64,000 bases of DNA from Pseudodesulfovibrio sp. 5S69 (GTDB taxonomy: Bacteria; Desulfobacterota; Desulfovibrionia; Desulfovibrionales; Desulfovibrionaceae), in assembly GCF_037094465.1 (NCBI RefSeq), contig NZ_CP146609.1, forward strand, positions 3,343,501 through 3,407,500, read 5' to 3'. The notes beneath the pieces are model-generated. The model did not search any database, was not told where the DNA came from, and saw nothing but the letters and a program-made list of their open reading frames with translations. The number at the start of each line of letters is the position of its first letter. Positions within the stretch are counted from its first letter, which is position 1. Below are positions 25,354 through 33,366 of the stretch, in pieces. Made by a program: the position numbers and the translations under genes.

Positions 25354-26766
25354 ATGGTCAGACCCAATCTGAGACATACCATCATACTCGGCATAGCCAT
25401 CTTCACCCTGGCCTTCGGCAGCATCGCCCTGCTCTCCCTGTCCAACCTGAACAGGCTGCAGGAGGCGGTCCTTCTGGTGGAGCGGGCCGACGACCTGCGC
25501 AACCTGATTCTTGAAATCCGCCGCGAGGAAAAGAACTTCTTCCTCTACCAGGACGGTTCCCTGTTTTCCGTGGGCCGCGAGAACCTCAACCGGGCCGGAA
25601 CCATCCTCGCCGAGTTGTCCGGCGAGGTCGTCCAGCTCCACGGCGAGACCCACGGCACCGCCCTGGCCCAGGGCATGAGCCGATACGGCGAACTGCTCGC
25701 CCGGCTCAGTTCCGATTCCGGCGACGTCGGCGAGAACAGCCCGGCGGCCCACGCCCTGCGCGAGACCGGCCAGAACCTGGTGGAGCACTCCAGGGCCATC
25801 GCCGAGTTGGAGCGGGACAACATCCTGAACATCAACCAGCGGCTGCGCATGACCCTGTTCATCTCCATGGGCGTGGTCGCCCTGGTGGTCCTGGCCCTGG
25901 TTTTCTTCGTGTCCAAGGCCATCCTCGGGCCGCTGACCCAGGTCCAGGCGGCCACGCGGCGCATCGCCCAAGGGACCTTCGTGCCCCTGGCCGTGCGCGA
26001 GGACGGCGACGAGATCCAGCAGGTCTTCGTGGCCCTCAACTCCATGGTGGAGGAGCTCAAGAAGCGCCAGACCCAACTGGTCCAGGCCCAGAAGCTCTCC
26101 TCCATCGGCACACTGGCCTCGGGCATCGCCCACCAGTTGAACAACCCCCTGAACAACATCTCCACCTCGGCCCAGATCCTGGCCGAGGAGACCGGCGGGC
26201 AGGACGAGTTCGCGGACAAGATGATGACCAACATCACCCAGGAGACCCTGCGCGCCCGGGACATCGTCAAGGGGCTGCTCGAATTTTCCCGGCACAAGGA
26301 CTTCTCGCCCGCGCCGTGCAACCTCAAGGAGGTCCTGGAAAGCGCGGTACGCCTGGTCTCGGGCCAGCTCGGGCCACGCATAGGCGTGGACATCCGCGTG
26401 CCGGACGACGTAACCCTGTACCTCGACCGGCAGCGCTTCCAGGAGGCCCTGCTCAACCTGATCATCAACTCCATCCAGGCCATCGGTGACCGGGAGGGGA
26501 CCATCAGGATAGCGACCTCGCGGGAGACGGACCACAAGGTCCTGACCATCTCCGACAACGGGCCGGGCATGCCCCCGGACACCCTGCAACGCATCTTCGA
26601 CCCCTTCTTCTCCACCAAGGAAGTGGGCCAGGGCACGGGGCTCGGCCTGTACATCGTCTACGGCATCATCGAGGAGCACCGGGGCTCCATCCGGGTCGAC
26701 TCCACCCCCGGCGAGGGGACCGCTTTCACCATCAAACTCCCCCTTGAGCCCGAGGAGAACGCATGA
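25354..26766 (+). CDS. Membrane sensor histidine kinase, partner of the sigma-54 regulator
   Basis: 470 residues from the ATG at 25354, preceded by AAGGGAAG; in-frame ATGs at 25324 and 25339 are less well placed. Two membrane helices (about 8-30 and 165-187) enclose a periplasmic helical region, then a HAMP domain, a HisKA domain with GIAHQLNNPLNNI (phosphorylated His) and an ATPase domain with NLIINSIQA, DNGPGMP and GTGLGLYI. It is an NtrB/AtoS-like class of kinase. The stop overlaps the start of the response regulator gene (ATGA), so they form an operon. The same kinase could also phosphorylate the receiver in the Lon protein, which shares the IARENLT segment with the regulator. Confidence 0.92.
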   Translation: MVRPNLRHTIILGIAIFTLAFGSIALLSLSNLNRLQEAVLLVERADDLRNLILEIRREEKNFFLYQDGSLFSVGRENLNRAGTILAELSGEVVQLHGETHGTALAQGMSRYGELLARLSSDSGDVGENSPAAHALRETGQNLVEHSRAIAELERDNILNINQRLRMTLFISMGVVALVVLALVFFVSKAILGPLTQVQAATRRIAQGTFVPLAVREDGDEIQQVFVALNSMVEELKKRQTQLVQAQKLSSIGTLASGIAHQLNNPLNNISTSAQILAEETGGQDEFADKMMTNITQETLRARDIVKGLLEFSRHKDFSPAPCNLKEVLESAVRLVSGQLGPRIGVDIRVPDDVTLYLDRQRFQEALLNLIINSIQAIGDREGTIRIATSRETDHKVLTISDNGPGMPPDTLQRIFDPFFSTKEVGQGTGLGLYIVYGIIEEHRGSIRVDSTPGEGTAFTIKLPLEPEENA

Positions 26767-28094
26767 CGGCCGCGTCCATTCTGGTCATTGAAGACGAACG
26801 CATCGCCCGCGAAAACCTGACCCACGTCCTGACCGGGAGCGGCTACGCCGTCACGGCCATTGCCTCCGCCGAGGAAGGGATGCGGGAGCTGGACAAGAAG
26901 GAATTCGACCTGGTCATCACCGACCTGATGCTGCCCGGCATGGACGGCATCCAGATGCTCGAACACATCCGCGCACACCATCCCCTGACCATCGTCATCG
27001 TGGTCACGGGCCACGCCACCGTGGCCAACGCGGTCAAGGCCATGCAGAAGGGGGCGCATTCCTACATCGCCAAGCCGCTCAAGCTCGACGAACTCCGGCT
27101 CCAGGTGGAGCGCGCCCTGGAGCAGCACGCCCTGTCCGTTGAGGTCCGGCGGCTGCGGGAGATCATCGCCCAGGGCAAGCGCGACCTGCCCCTGGTCGGC
27201 GAGAGCGACGCCTTCGTGCAGCTCAAGAAGGACGTCCGCCAACTGGCCCAGATGAACTGCAACGTGCTCATCCAGGGCGAGACCGGCACCGGCAAGGAAC
27301 TGGTGGCCCAGGGCATCCACATGCTCTCCACCCGGTCGGGCGAGCGGTTCATGGCCATCAACTGCGGGACCTTCACGGCCGAGCTCATGGACAAGGAGCT
27401 GTTCGGCCACGAAAAGGAGGCCTTCACCGGGGCCAATCGGGGCCAGAAGGGCATCCTGGAAGCGGCCGACGGGGGCACGGTATTTTTCGACGAGATCGGC
27501 GAGCTGCCGCTGAACATGCAGGTCAAGCTGCTGCGGGTGCTGCAGGAGCGCAACTTCCTGCGCGTGGGCGGGACCAAGGAGATCCCGGTGGACATCCGGG
27601 TCATCGCGGCGACCAACTGCGACCTGCACGAACTGGTGGAAAAGGGCGAGTTCCGGCAGGACCTCTACTACCGCCTGAACGTGGTCACCCTGCACGCCCC
27701 GCCCCTGCGCGAACACCGCGAGGACATCCCCATCCTCATCGGCCATTTTCTGGAAAAGCACCGCCAGCCGGGCCAGACCATCAACTCCATCGATCAGGAC
27801 ACCCTGGACATCCTCATGTCCTATCCCTTCCCCGGCAACGTGCGCGAGCTGGAGAACATCGTCCAGCGGGCGCTGGCTCTGGGCCAGGGCACGACCTTCA
27901 CGCCCGAACTGCTGCCCGCCGAGATCGCGGAGACCGAGACCAAGGCCCCGCTCCCCACCCTGGAAGACATGGAAAAATCCTACATCAGGAAGGTATTGGC
28001 CTCATCGGCCGGGAACAAGACGCAGGCCGCGCGCATCCTGGGCATCGACCGCGTCTCCCTGTGGCGCAAGATCAAACGCTACCACCTGGAGTAG
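26763..28094 (+). CDS. NtrC-family sigma-54-dependent response regulator
   Basis: 443 residues. The receiver spans about 5-120 with Asp54 in [12 protein letters not shown]. The AAA+ domain has Walker A GETGTGKE (172-179) and Walker [10 protein letters not shown]. The sigma-54 contact loop reads EAFTGA (219-224) instead of GAFTGA. A Fis-type helix-turn-helix ends the protein ([22 protein letters not shown]). It activates sigma-54 promoters from distant enhancers. The dyads GTTGC-N5-GCAWC near 30,280-30,581 are good candidate binding sites. Its stop is four bases from that of the convergent lon gene. Confidence 0.93.
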   Translation: MTAASILVIEDERIARENLTHVLTGSGYAVTAIASAEEGMRELDKKEFDLVITDLMLPGMDGIQMLEHIRAHHPLTIVIVVTGHATVANAVKAMQKGAHSYIAKPLKLDELRLQVERALEQHALSVEVRRLREIIAQGKRDLPLVGESDAFVQLKKDVRQLAQMNCNVLIQGETGTGKELVAQGIHMLSTRSGERFMAINCGTFTAELMDKELFGHEKEAFTGANRGQKGILEAADGGTVFFDEIGELPLNMQVKLLRVLQERNFLRVGGTKEIPVDIRVIAATNCDLHELVEKGEFRQDLYYRLNVVTLHAPPLREHREDIPILIGHFLEKHRQPGQTINSIDQDTLDILMSYPFPGNVRELENIVQRALALGQGTTFTPELLPAEIAETETKAPLPTLEDMEKSYIRKVLASSAGNKTQAARILGIDRVSLWRKIKRYHLE

Positions 28095-28098
28095 CCGC

Positions 28099-30168
28099 TC
28101 ACCCCTCGGACGGGGCCGCTTCGCCCAGGGCGATATCGGCGGCCTCCTCCATGGTCGACACGTAGCGGATGTCCAGCCCCTCGACCACCTCGTCCTCGAT
28201 GGACTTGACCGCGGCCTCGCAGCCCTGCGGCAGGATCACTACGGGGATGCCCGCGCTCCGTGCCGCCATGAGCTTCTCGCGGATGCCGCCCACGGGCAGG
28301 ACCTCGCCGAGCAGCGACAGCTCCCCGGTGGAGGCCACGTCCTGACGCACCGGCCGCCCGGTGAGCAGGGAGAGCAGCGCTATGGTGATGGCCACGCCCG
28401 CACTCGGCCCCTCCTTGGAAACCGCGCCCGCCGGGATGTGCACGTGGATGTCCGAGGTGGCGTAGAACTCCGGGTCGATGCCGAAACCGTCCGCGTGGCT
28501 GCGGCAGTAGCTCAGGGCCGTCTGGGCGGACTCGCGCAGGACCTCGCCCAAGGAGCCGGTCAGGATGAGCTGCTTGCTGCCCCGCATGCGGGCCGCCTCG
28601 ATGAAGATGATCTCGCCCCCGATCTCGGTCCAGACCAGGCTGGTGGCCAGGCCGACCCTGGGCTTGGCCTGGGCCGGGGTGGAGGTGTAGGGCGGGGCGC
28701 CGAGCAACTCCTGCAACATGGGTTCGTCCACGGTGACCGCGCCCAGCCCCTCGGACAGGACCCGCTTGGCCAGCTTGCGGCACAGGGAGGCGACCTGCTG
28801 CCGGAGCTTGCGCAGCCCGGATTCGCGGGCATAGCCCTGGATCAGCCGGGCCACGGTCGCGTCCGGGATGGACACCAGCTTGTCGTCCAGGCCGTGCTGG
28901 GCCATGACCTCGGGGATGAGGTAGCGGGTTGCAATCTGCAACTTCTCCCCCGGCGTGTAGCTCGGAAATTCGATGACCTCCAACCGGTCGCGCAGCGGGG
29001 CCGGAAGGCGCTCCACCCCGTTGGCCGTGCAGATGAACAGGGCGCCCGACAGGTCGAACGGCAGCCCGAGGTAGTGATCCACGAAGGCGGTGTTCTGCTC
29101 GGCGTCGAGCATCTCCAGCAAGACCGAAGTGGCGTCGCCCTGAAAGTCCTGGACCGCCTTGTCCACCTCGTCGAGCATGATCACCGGGTTGCGGGTGCCG
29201 ACCTTGCGGATGCCCTGGATAATCCGACCGGGCATGGCCCCCACGTAGGTCCGCCGGTGCCCGCGCAGCTCGGCCTCGTCGCGCAGCCCGGCCAGGGACA
29301 GGCGCATGAACTTGCGTCCCAGAGCCTCGGCGATAGCCTTGCCGATGGAGGTCTTGCCCATGCCCGGAGGGCCGGTGAAGCAAAGCACGAAGCCGCGCAG
29401 GTGCCGGGCCCGCAGGCTCTGTTCCCACAGTTCGGCCACGTACTGGCGCAGCTTGGTCAGGTTGACCGGCTTGCCCAGATACTGGTCCGCGCCCCGGCGC
29501 ATGGCGTCCACGGCCGTCTTCACCGTTGCATAGCCGGTGATCATGATAACCTTGGTGTCGGGCCAGCGCTTGCGCAGGACCTGGAGCAGCTCCATGCCGT
29601 CCATGCCCTCCATCTTGAGGTCCGAGACCACGATGTTGGCGGGCTCGCGCTCCATGGCGGCAACCGCCTCCAGCCCGTTGCCCACGGCCTCCACCTCGTA
29701 GCCGTCGGCCTGGAAAACGATGGTCAGGTTCTCGCGGGCGATGAGCTCGTCGTCCACCAGCAGGATGCGCGGGTTGCGCCGCGAGCACAGGCTCTTGACG
29801 GCCAGAAACTCGAGGATACGGTCCTTGACCCGTTGCAATCCGTAATGGCGGGCATTGAGCACTTCCTCGGCCCGGGTGATGTCCAGATTGTCGCGGGTGG
29901 CCGTATTCCACGGCAGCGAGAGGATGACTTCCAGAAAATTCAGGCTGATGGCGTATTCCGGCGAGGCCGGGTCCAGATTGTCCATGCGGTCGCATTCGAC
30001 CCTGGCCGCGTCCAGGATTTCAGGGGGAAGCCCGGCGGATTCCACCTGCTCGCGCAGGGAATCGTGGGCCGGTGCGGGGGGCGGCGAGGGCCGCGACTCG
30101 GGAGTTTCCGCCGGTACGGGCTCCGCTTCTCCGGTAATGGAAGACCTTCGTTTGCCGAACCAGCCCAT
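28099..30168 (-). CDS. Lon-like AAA+ protease with an inserted receiver domain
   Basis: 689 residues. After a disordered 35-residue N terminus comes the short helical Lon segment (LSLPWNTATRDNLDITRAE, HYGLQRVKDRILEFLAV, 84-124). A complete receiver follows (134-250; Asp183 in VVSDLKM, Thr211, Lys233). Lon then resumes at RGFVLCFTGPPGMGKTS (Walker A 266-273; Walker B with Asp333/Glu334) and ends in an S16 protease domain with Ser589 in KEGPSAGVA and Lys632 in GGIREKLMAA. The large N-terminal substrate-binding domain of LonA is absent. AGGAGG precedes the ATG by eight bases. Phosphorylation of the receiver may gate ATPase or protease activity. It faces the two-component operon and diverges from the transporter genes. 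Confidence 0.93.
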   Translation of the reverse strand: MGWFGKRRSSITGEAEPVPAETPESRPSPPPAPAHDSLREQVESAGLPPEILDAARVECDRMDNLDPASPEYAISLNFLEVILSLPWNTATRDNLDITRAEEVLNARHYGLQRVKDRILEFLAVKSLCSRRNPRILLVDDELIARENLTIVFQADGYEVEAVGNGLEAVAAMEREPANIVVSDLKMEGMDGMELLQVLRKRWPDTKVIMITGYATVKTAVDAMRRGADQYLGKPVNLTKLRQYVAELWEQSLRARHLRGFVLCFTGPPGMGKTSIGKAIAEALGRKFMRLSLAGLRDEAELRGHRRTYVGAMPGRIIQGIRKVGTRNPVIMLDEVDKAVQDFQGDATSVLLEMLDAEQNTAFVDHYLGLPFDLSGALFICTANGVERLPAPLRDRLEVIEFPSYTPGEKLQIATRYLIPEVMAQHGLDDKLVSIPDATVARLIQGYARESGLRKLRQQVASLCRKLAKRVLSEGLGAVTVDEPMLQELLGAPPYTSTPAQAKPRVGLATSLVWTEIGGEIIFIEAARMRGSKQLILTGSLGEVLRESAQTALSYCRSHADGFGIDPEFYATSDIHVHIPAGAVSKEGPSAGVAITIALLSLLTGRPVRQDVASTGELSLLGEVLPVGGIREKLMAARSAGIPVVILPQGCEAAVKSIEDEVVEGLDIRYVSTMEEAADIALGEAAPSEG

Positions 30169-30241
30169 GACCGTTGCCTCCTGCTGGCCTGTGAGAAAGA
30201 GATATATCTCCTTTTCACAAGCATTGAAGTCATATTGCCCT

Positions 30242-30270
30242 ATAATACCTATCTATCACGCTACTTTGAA
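30242..30270 (-). promoter_or_regulatory. Sigma-70 promoter of the lon-like gene
   Basis: TTCAAA (30265-30270) and TATTAT (30242-30247) on the minus strand are exactly 17 bases apart, about 75 bases before the start codon. A GTTGC-N5-GCAAC dyad lies ten bases upstream of the -35. Confidence 0.55.
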
Positions 30271-30279
30271 CTTGTTAAG

Positions 30280-30294
30280 GTTGCAATACGCAAC
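30280..30294. promoter_or_regulatory. Dyad GTTGC-N5-GCAAC next to the lon promoter
   Basis: GTTGC-AATAC-GCAAC is a perfect inverted repeat. It shares the GTTGC-N5-GCA core with the two sites at 30489 and 30567 and is placed where an activator or repressor of the lon-like gene could act. Confidence 0.55.
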
Positions 30295-30488
30295 GTCGGT
30301 TAATTTCGCCCCGCCCAGGGCCGTCTTCTCTTTTTTTTCGGCCGATATTTCTTGCAAAATTCCCCATAACCGTACGGTATTCCATATTTTCAACACCACA
30401 ACCCCAAAACCGGCGGCGACCCGGCCCTGAGCAAAAGAACCCCTTTTCCATAGCTAAGTCCCTACTTTCTCCCCTTGCCCACGCCACC

Positions 30489-30503
30489 GTTGCAAAGTGC
30501 ATC
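30489..30503. promoter_or_regulatory. Upstream copy of the GTTGC-N5-GCATC dyad
   Basis: GTTGC-AAAGT-GCATC lies about 190 bases upstream of the start point predicted from the sigma-54 promoter. The flanks are also shared with the next copy: both read C before and ACAC after the dyad, giving 20-base direct repeats that differ only in four central bases. Confidence 0.6.
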
Positions 30504-30566
30504 ACACATCAAAACCACCGAATCGCGTCATATGGCGATCTTTCCGCCGGGAATCAGGCTGCCAGC

Positions 30567-30581
30567 GTTGCATTTAGCATC
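30567..30581. promoter_or_regulatory. Downstream copy of the GTTGC-N5-GCATC dyad
   Basis: GTTGC-ATTTA-GCATC lies about 110 bases upstream of the predicted start point, a typical distance for an NtrC-type enhancer. It begins 78 bases after the first copy. Confidence 0.6.
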
Positions 30582-30655
30582 ACACTGAGTGTCACTACAA
30601 GGTTTGTTTTTTGATTAATCCTTGTTTTTCAATGTGTTAACAAAGTTACCCCACT

Positions 30656-30671
30656 TGGCATGTGTTTTGAT
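30656..30671 (+). promoter_or_regulatory. Candidate sigma-54 promoter
   Basis: TGGCATGTGTTTTGAT matches TGGCAC-N5-TTGC well: the -24 GG and -12 G are ten bases apart, with TTGA in place of TTGC. It lies 61 bases before the ATG at 30732, downstream of two enhancer-like dyads. Confidence 0.55.
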
Positions 30672-30731
30672 TCACAAGCCTGTATACAGGGGCGAAAAAG
30701 CAATCTCCAAACCTGCAGCAAGGAGTGAGAC

Positions 30732-31340
30732 ATGGCCCTCTTCAATTCGGTCAAGAAAGTGGTGGACAAGCATTATGCGGCCCAGGCCGCGGCAAACTGC
30801 AACACGTGCAGTGTGGGCACGTGGGTCGTCTGCCATGAAAATCATTTATTGGAGAAATCGGGAGGCTCTTCGATGAAGGCATTTTTCAAGCGTATCACCG
30901 GCACCCGCCGCGAAACCGTCACCCCCGCGCCTGCCGCCGCCACGGCAGCCGCCGAATGCGTCTGTAGCGAAAAGCAGCAGTGCAAGATCCTCATCGTCTG
31001 CAAGGGGCAGAAATTTTCCCAGGGCATCGCGGACTACGCGGTGGACATGGCCTGCAAGACCCGCAGCTCCCTGGTGGCCCTGAACATCGACGAGTCCGGC
31101 AAGGACTTCGACGGATTCCGCAGCCAGGCCGAACGCAATATCGAGTACTTCAACGCCAAGGCGGCCGACGCAGGACTGACCTTCCGGCACGAGATCCAGC
31201 AGGGGGACGAGAACGCCATCGTCGCCCGGATGCACGAAAAGGACCCCAGCTTCCGTTACGTCATGGACGACTCCGCAGCCGTCTGCAAGAACAGGAGCAG
31301 CATTCCCGTGTACACCCGAGCTACGTTGCGGGCGAAATAA
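30732..31340 (+). CDS. Universal-stress-protein-like protein with a Cys-containing N-terminal extension
   Basis: 202 residues from an ATG preceded by AAGGAG. From about residue 83 (CKILIVCKGQKFSQGIADYAVDMACKTRSSLVALNIDE) the sequence has the first half of a USP/adenine-nucleotide alpha hydrolase fold; the G-x2-G-x9-G-S/T phosphate loop is not seen. The first 47 residues contain NCNTCSVGTWVVCHENH. A second ATG at 30873 is preceded by GGGAGG and would give a 155-residue protein, so two start sites are possible. It lies 45 bases before the SLC13 permease, under the proposed sigma-54 promoter, and may regulate that transporter. Confidence 0.65.
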   Translation: MALFNSVKKVVDKHYAAQAAANCNTCSVGTWVVCHENHLLEKSGGSSMKAFFKRITGTRRETVTPAPAAATAAAECVCSEKQQCKILIVCKGQKFSQGIADYAVDMACKTRSSLVALNIDESGKDFDGFRSQAERNIEYFNAKAADAGLTFRHEIQQGDENAIVARMHEKDPSFRYVMDDSAAVCKNRSSIPVYTRATLRAK

Positions 31341-31385
31341 GCCCCGCCCGCAACGTAGAAACCTCACGTTTCCCAAGGACGCAAA

Positions 31386-33185
31386 ATGACCCCAGAAATC
31401 ATAACGGTTCTGGCCGTTCTCGTATTCGCCGTACTCCTCTTCATCTTCGAATGGGTCCGGGTGGACGTGGTCGGCATCATCATGATGGTGCTCCTGCCCC
31501 TGCTTGGCCTGGTCACTCCGAAACAGGCCATCAGCGGATTGAGCAGTAACGCCGTCGTCTCCATCATCGCCGTCATCATCATCGGCGCCGGGCTGGACAA
31601 GACCGGCGTGATGAACTCCATGGCCCGCGTCATCCTGCGCTTCGCCGGCAAGAGCGAATCACGGATCATGACGCTCATTGCGGGCACCGTGGCCATCATC
31701 TCCGGCTTCATGCAGAACATCGGGGCCGCGGCCCTGTTCCTGCCCGCGGCCAAACGCATCGGCAACCAGACCGGCGTGCCCGTCGGCCGACTGCTCATGC
31801 CCATGGGCTTCTGCGCCATCATCGGCGGCTGCCTGACCCTGGTCGGCTCCAGCCCGCTCATCCTGCTCAACGACCTGATGGTCGTGGGCGGCAAGAAGTA
31901 CGACGCCTTCGGCCTGTTCAGCGTGACCCCCGTGGGCCTGCTGCTCATCGCCGCGGCGCTGCTCTACTTCATCCTGCTCGGCCGGTTCATCCTGCCCACC
32001 CGATCCGAGGACGAGAGCTCCGGCCCCATGTCCTCGATCCTCACGGGCACCTATAACAACGTCGGCTCCCTGTTCGAGCTGGCCGTGCCCGCCGACTGGA
32101 CGAACGACGCCCCGCTCAAGGCCCTGGACCTGCGGCCCATCTACTTCTGCACCCTGGTGGCCATCTGCCGGGAGAACGGCAAGCAGCACATCTTCGCGCC
32201 CCTGCCCGATGAGACCGTCCGGCCCGGCGACGAGATCGTGGTCGTGGGCCCGCAGGAGTTCGTGGAGCACATGGCCGAGGACCTCGGCTGGGAACTCAGG
32301 CCCGAACTGACCACCTTCGCCGAGGAGCTGTCCCCGAACAACGCGGGCATCATGGAGGGCATCGTCACGCCCCGCTCCGAGTTCATGGGCAAGACCATCG
32401 CCGAACTGCGCATCCGCGAACGGTTCCAGGTCTCCCCCCTGGCCATCTTCCGGGGTGAAAAGATCTTCGTCAGCGGGCTCTCCGACATCATCATCGAATC
32501 CGGAGACGCCCTGCTCCTGCACGGCCGCTGGGAGATGTTCCACATGCTGAAGGGGTTGCCCGACCTGGTCTTCACCGAGACCGTCAAGGGCGAGTTGCTG
32601 CGCACGGAAAAGGCCAAGATCGCGCTCATGTGGCTGGCCGTGTCCCTGGTCATGATCCTCGGCTTCCACGTGCAGTTGTCCATCGCGCTGCTGACCGGCG
32701 CGCTGGGCATGGTCCTGACCAAGGTCCTGACCATCGACGAGGCCTACCAGTCCGTGGACTGGATGACGGTCTTCCTGCTCGGCGGACTTATCCCCCTGGG
32801 CATGGCCTTCGAAAACACGGGCGCGGCCAAGTTCATCGCGGACACCATCATGGCCGCCCTGGGCACGCCGTCGGCCCTGGTCCTGCTCACGGTCATCGGC
32901 ATCCTGACGTCCTTCTTCACCCTGGTGGCCTCCAACGTGGGCGCCACCGTGCTCCTTGTCCCGCTGTCCATGAACATGGCGCTCAATGCGGGCGTGGACC
33001 CCAGGGTGGCCGCCCTGACCGTGGCCGTGGCCGCGTCCAACACCTTTGTCCTGCCCACCCACCAGGTCAACGCGCTGATCATGCGTCCGGGCGGGTACCG
33101 GACTATAGATTATGTCAAAAGCGGGGCCGGGATGACCGTGCTATACATGGTTGTCATGATATCCGCCTTAATGCTATTCTATTAA
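31386..33185 (+). CDS. SLC13/DASS-type permease with two TrkA-C domains
   Basis: 599 residues. The membrane domain is split: about five helices at the N terminus (residues 1-200) with SGFMQNIGAAALFLPAA and GGCLTLVGSSPLILLND, and five to six at the C terminus (410-599) with LVASNVGATVLLVPLS. Between them (about 215-380) are two RCK_C/TrkA-C ligand-binding domains (ICRENGKQHIFAPLPDETVRPGDEIVVVG and RFQVSPLAIFRGEKIFVSGL). This architecture is found in sodium-coupled anion permeases, including sulfate and dicarboxylate carriers. The substrate is not certain; sulfate is plausible in a sulfate reducer. A strong terminator follows. Confidence 0.88.
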   Translation: MTPEIITVLAVLVFAVLLFIFEWVRVDVVGIIMMVLLPLLGLVTPKQAISGLSSNAVVSIIAVIIIGAGLDKTGVMNSMARVILRFAGKSESRIMTLIAGTVAIISGFMQNIGAAALFLPAAKRIGNQTGVPVGRLLMPMGFCAIIGGCLTLVGSSPLILLNDLMVVGGKKYDAFGLFSVTPVGLLLIAAALLYFILLGRFILPTRSEDESSGPMSSILTGTYNNVGSLFELAVPADWTNDAPLKALDLRPIYFCTLVAICRENGKQHIFAPLPDETVRPGDEIVVVGPQEFVEHMAEDLGWELRPELTTFAEELSPNNAGIMEGIVTPRSEFMGKTIAELRIRERFQVSPLAIFRGEKIFVSGLSDIIIESGDALLLHGRWEMFHMLKGLPDLVFTETVKGELLRTEKAKIALMWLAVSLVMILGFHVQLSIALLTGALGMVLTKVLTIDEAYQSVDWMTVFLLGGLIPLGMAFENTGAAKFIADTIMAALGTPSALVLLTVIGILTSFFTLVASNVGATVLLVPLSMNMALNAGVDPRVAALTVAVAASNTFVLPTHQVNALIMRPGGYRTIDYVKSGAGMTVLYMVVMISALMLFY

Positions 33186-33194
33186 TCGCCGACG

Positions 33195-33228
33195 GGGCGC
33201 CGGTAGCGGTTACCGGCGCCCTTTTTTT
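33195..33228 (+). terminator. Intrinsic terminator after the SLC13 permease
   Basis: Arms GGGCGCCGGTA (33195-33205) and TACCGGCGCCC (33211-33221) pair perfectly around a five-base loop, followed by seven T (33222-33228). This separates the permease transcript from nhaB. Confidence 0.93.
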
Positions 33229-33290
33229 GGCAATTGAGGAAACAGACCCCTATAACCCCTAGCCCGCAAAGGATTTTTTCATCGACGCTA

Positions 33291-33346
33291 CGCCTCGGCC
33301 CGGCTGAACTTTTGTTCGCCGACACGGCCGCTCGGGGCGTTTCGCC
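33291..33346 (+). promoter_or_regulatory. Structured leader of nhaB with competing helices
   Basis: CGGCC (33296-33300) pairs with GGCCG (33326-33330) and encloses a hairpin CGGC-t-GAAC-tttt-GTTC-GCCG (33301-33321). The segment GGCG (33336-33339) can pair either with CGCC at 33291-33294, extending the outer helix, or with CGCC at 33343-33346, forming a small hairpin six bases before the ribosome site (AAGGAGAG, 33353). Mutually exclusive pairings of this sort are typical of riboswitches or other RNA sensors. I cannot match it to a known class. Confidence 0.4.
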
Positions 33347-33366
33347 GTATTGAAGGAGAGAAACGA

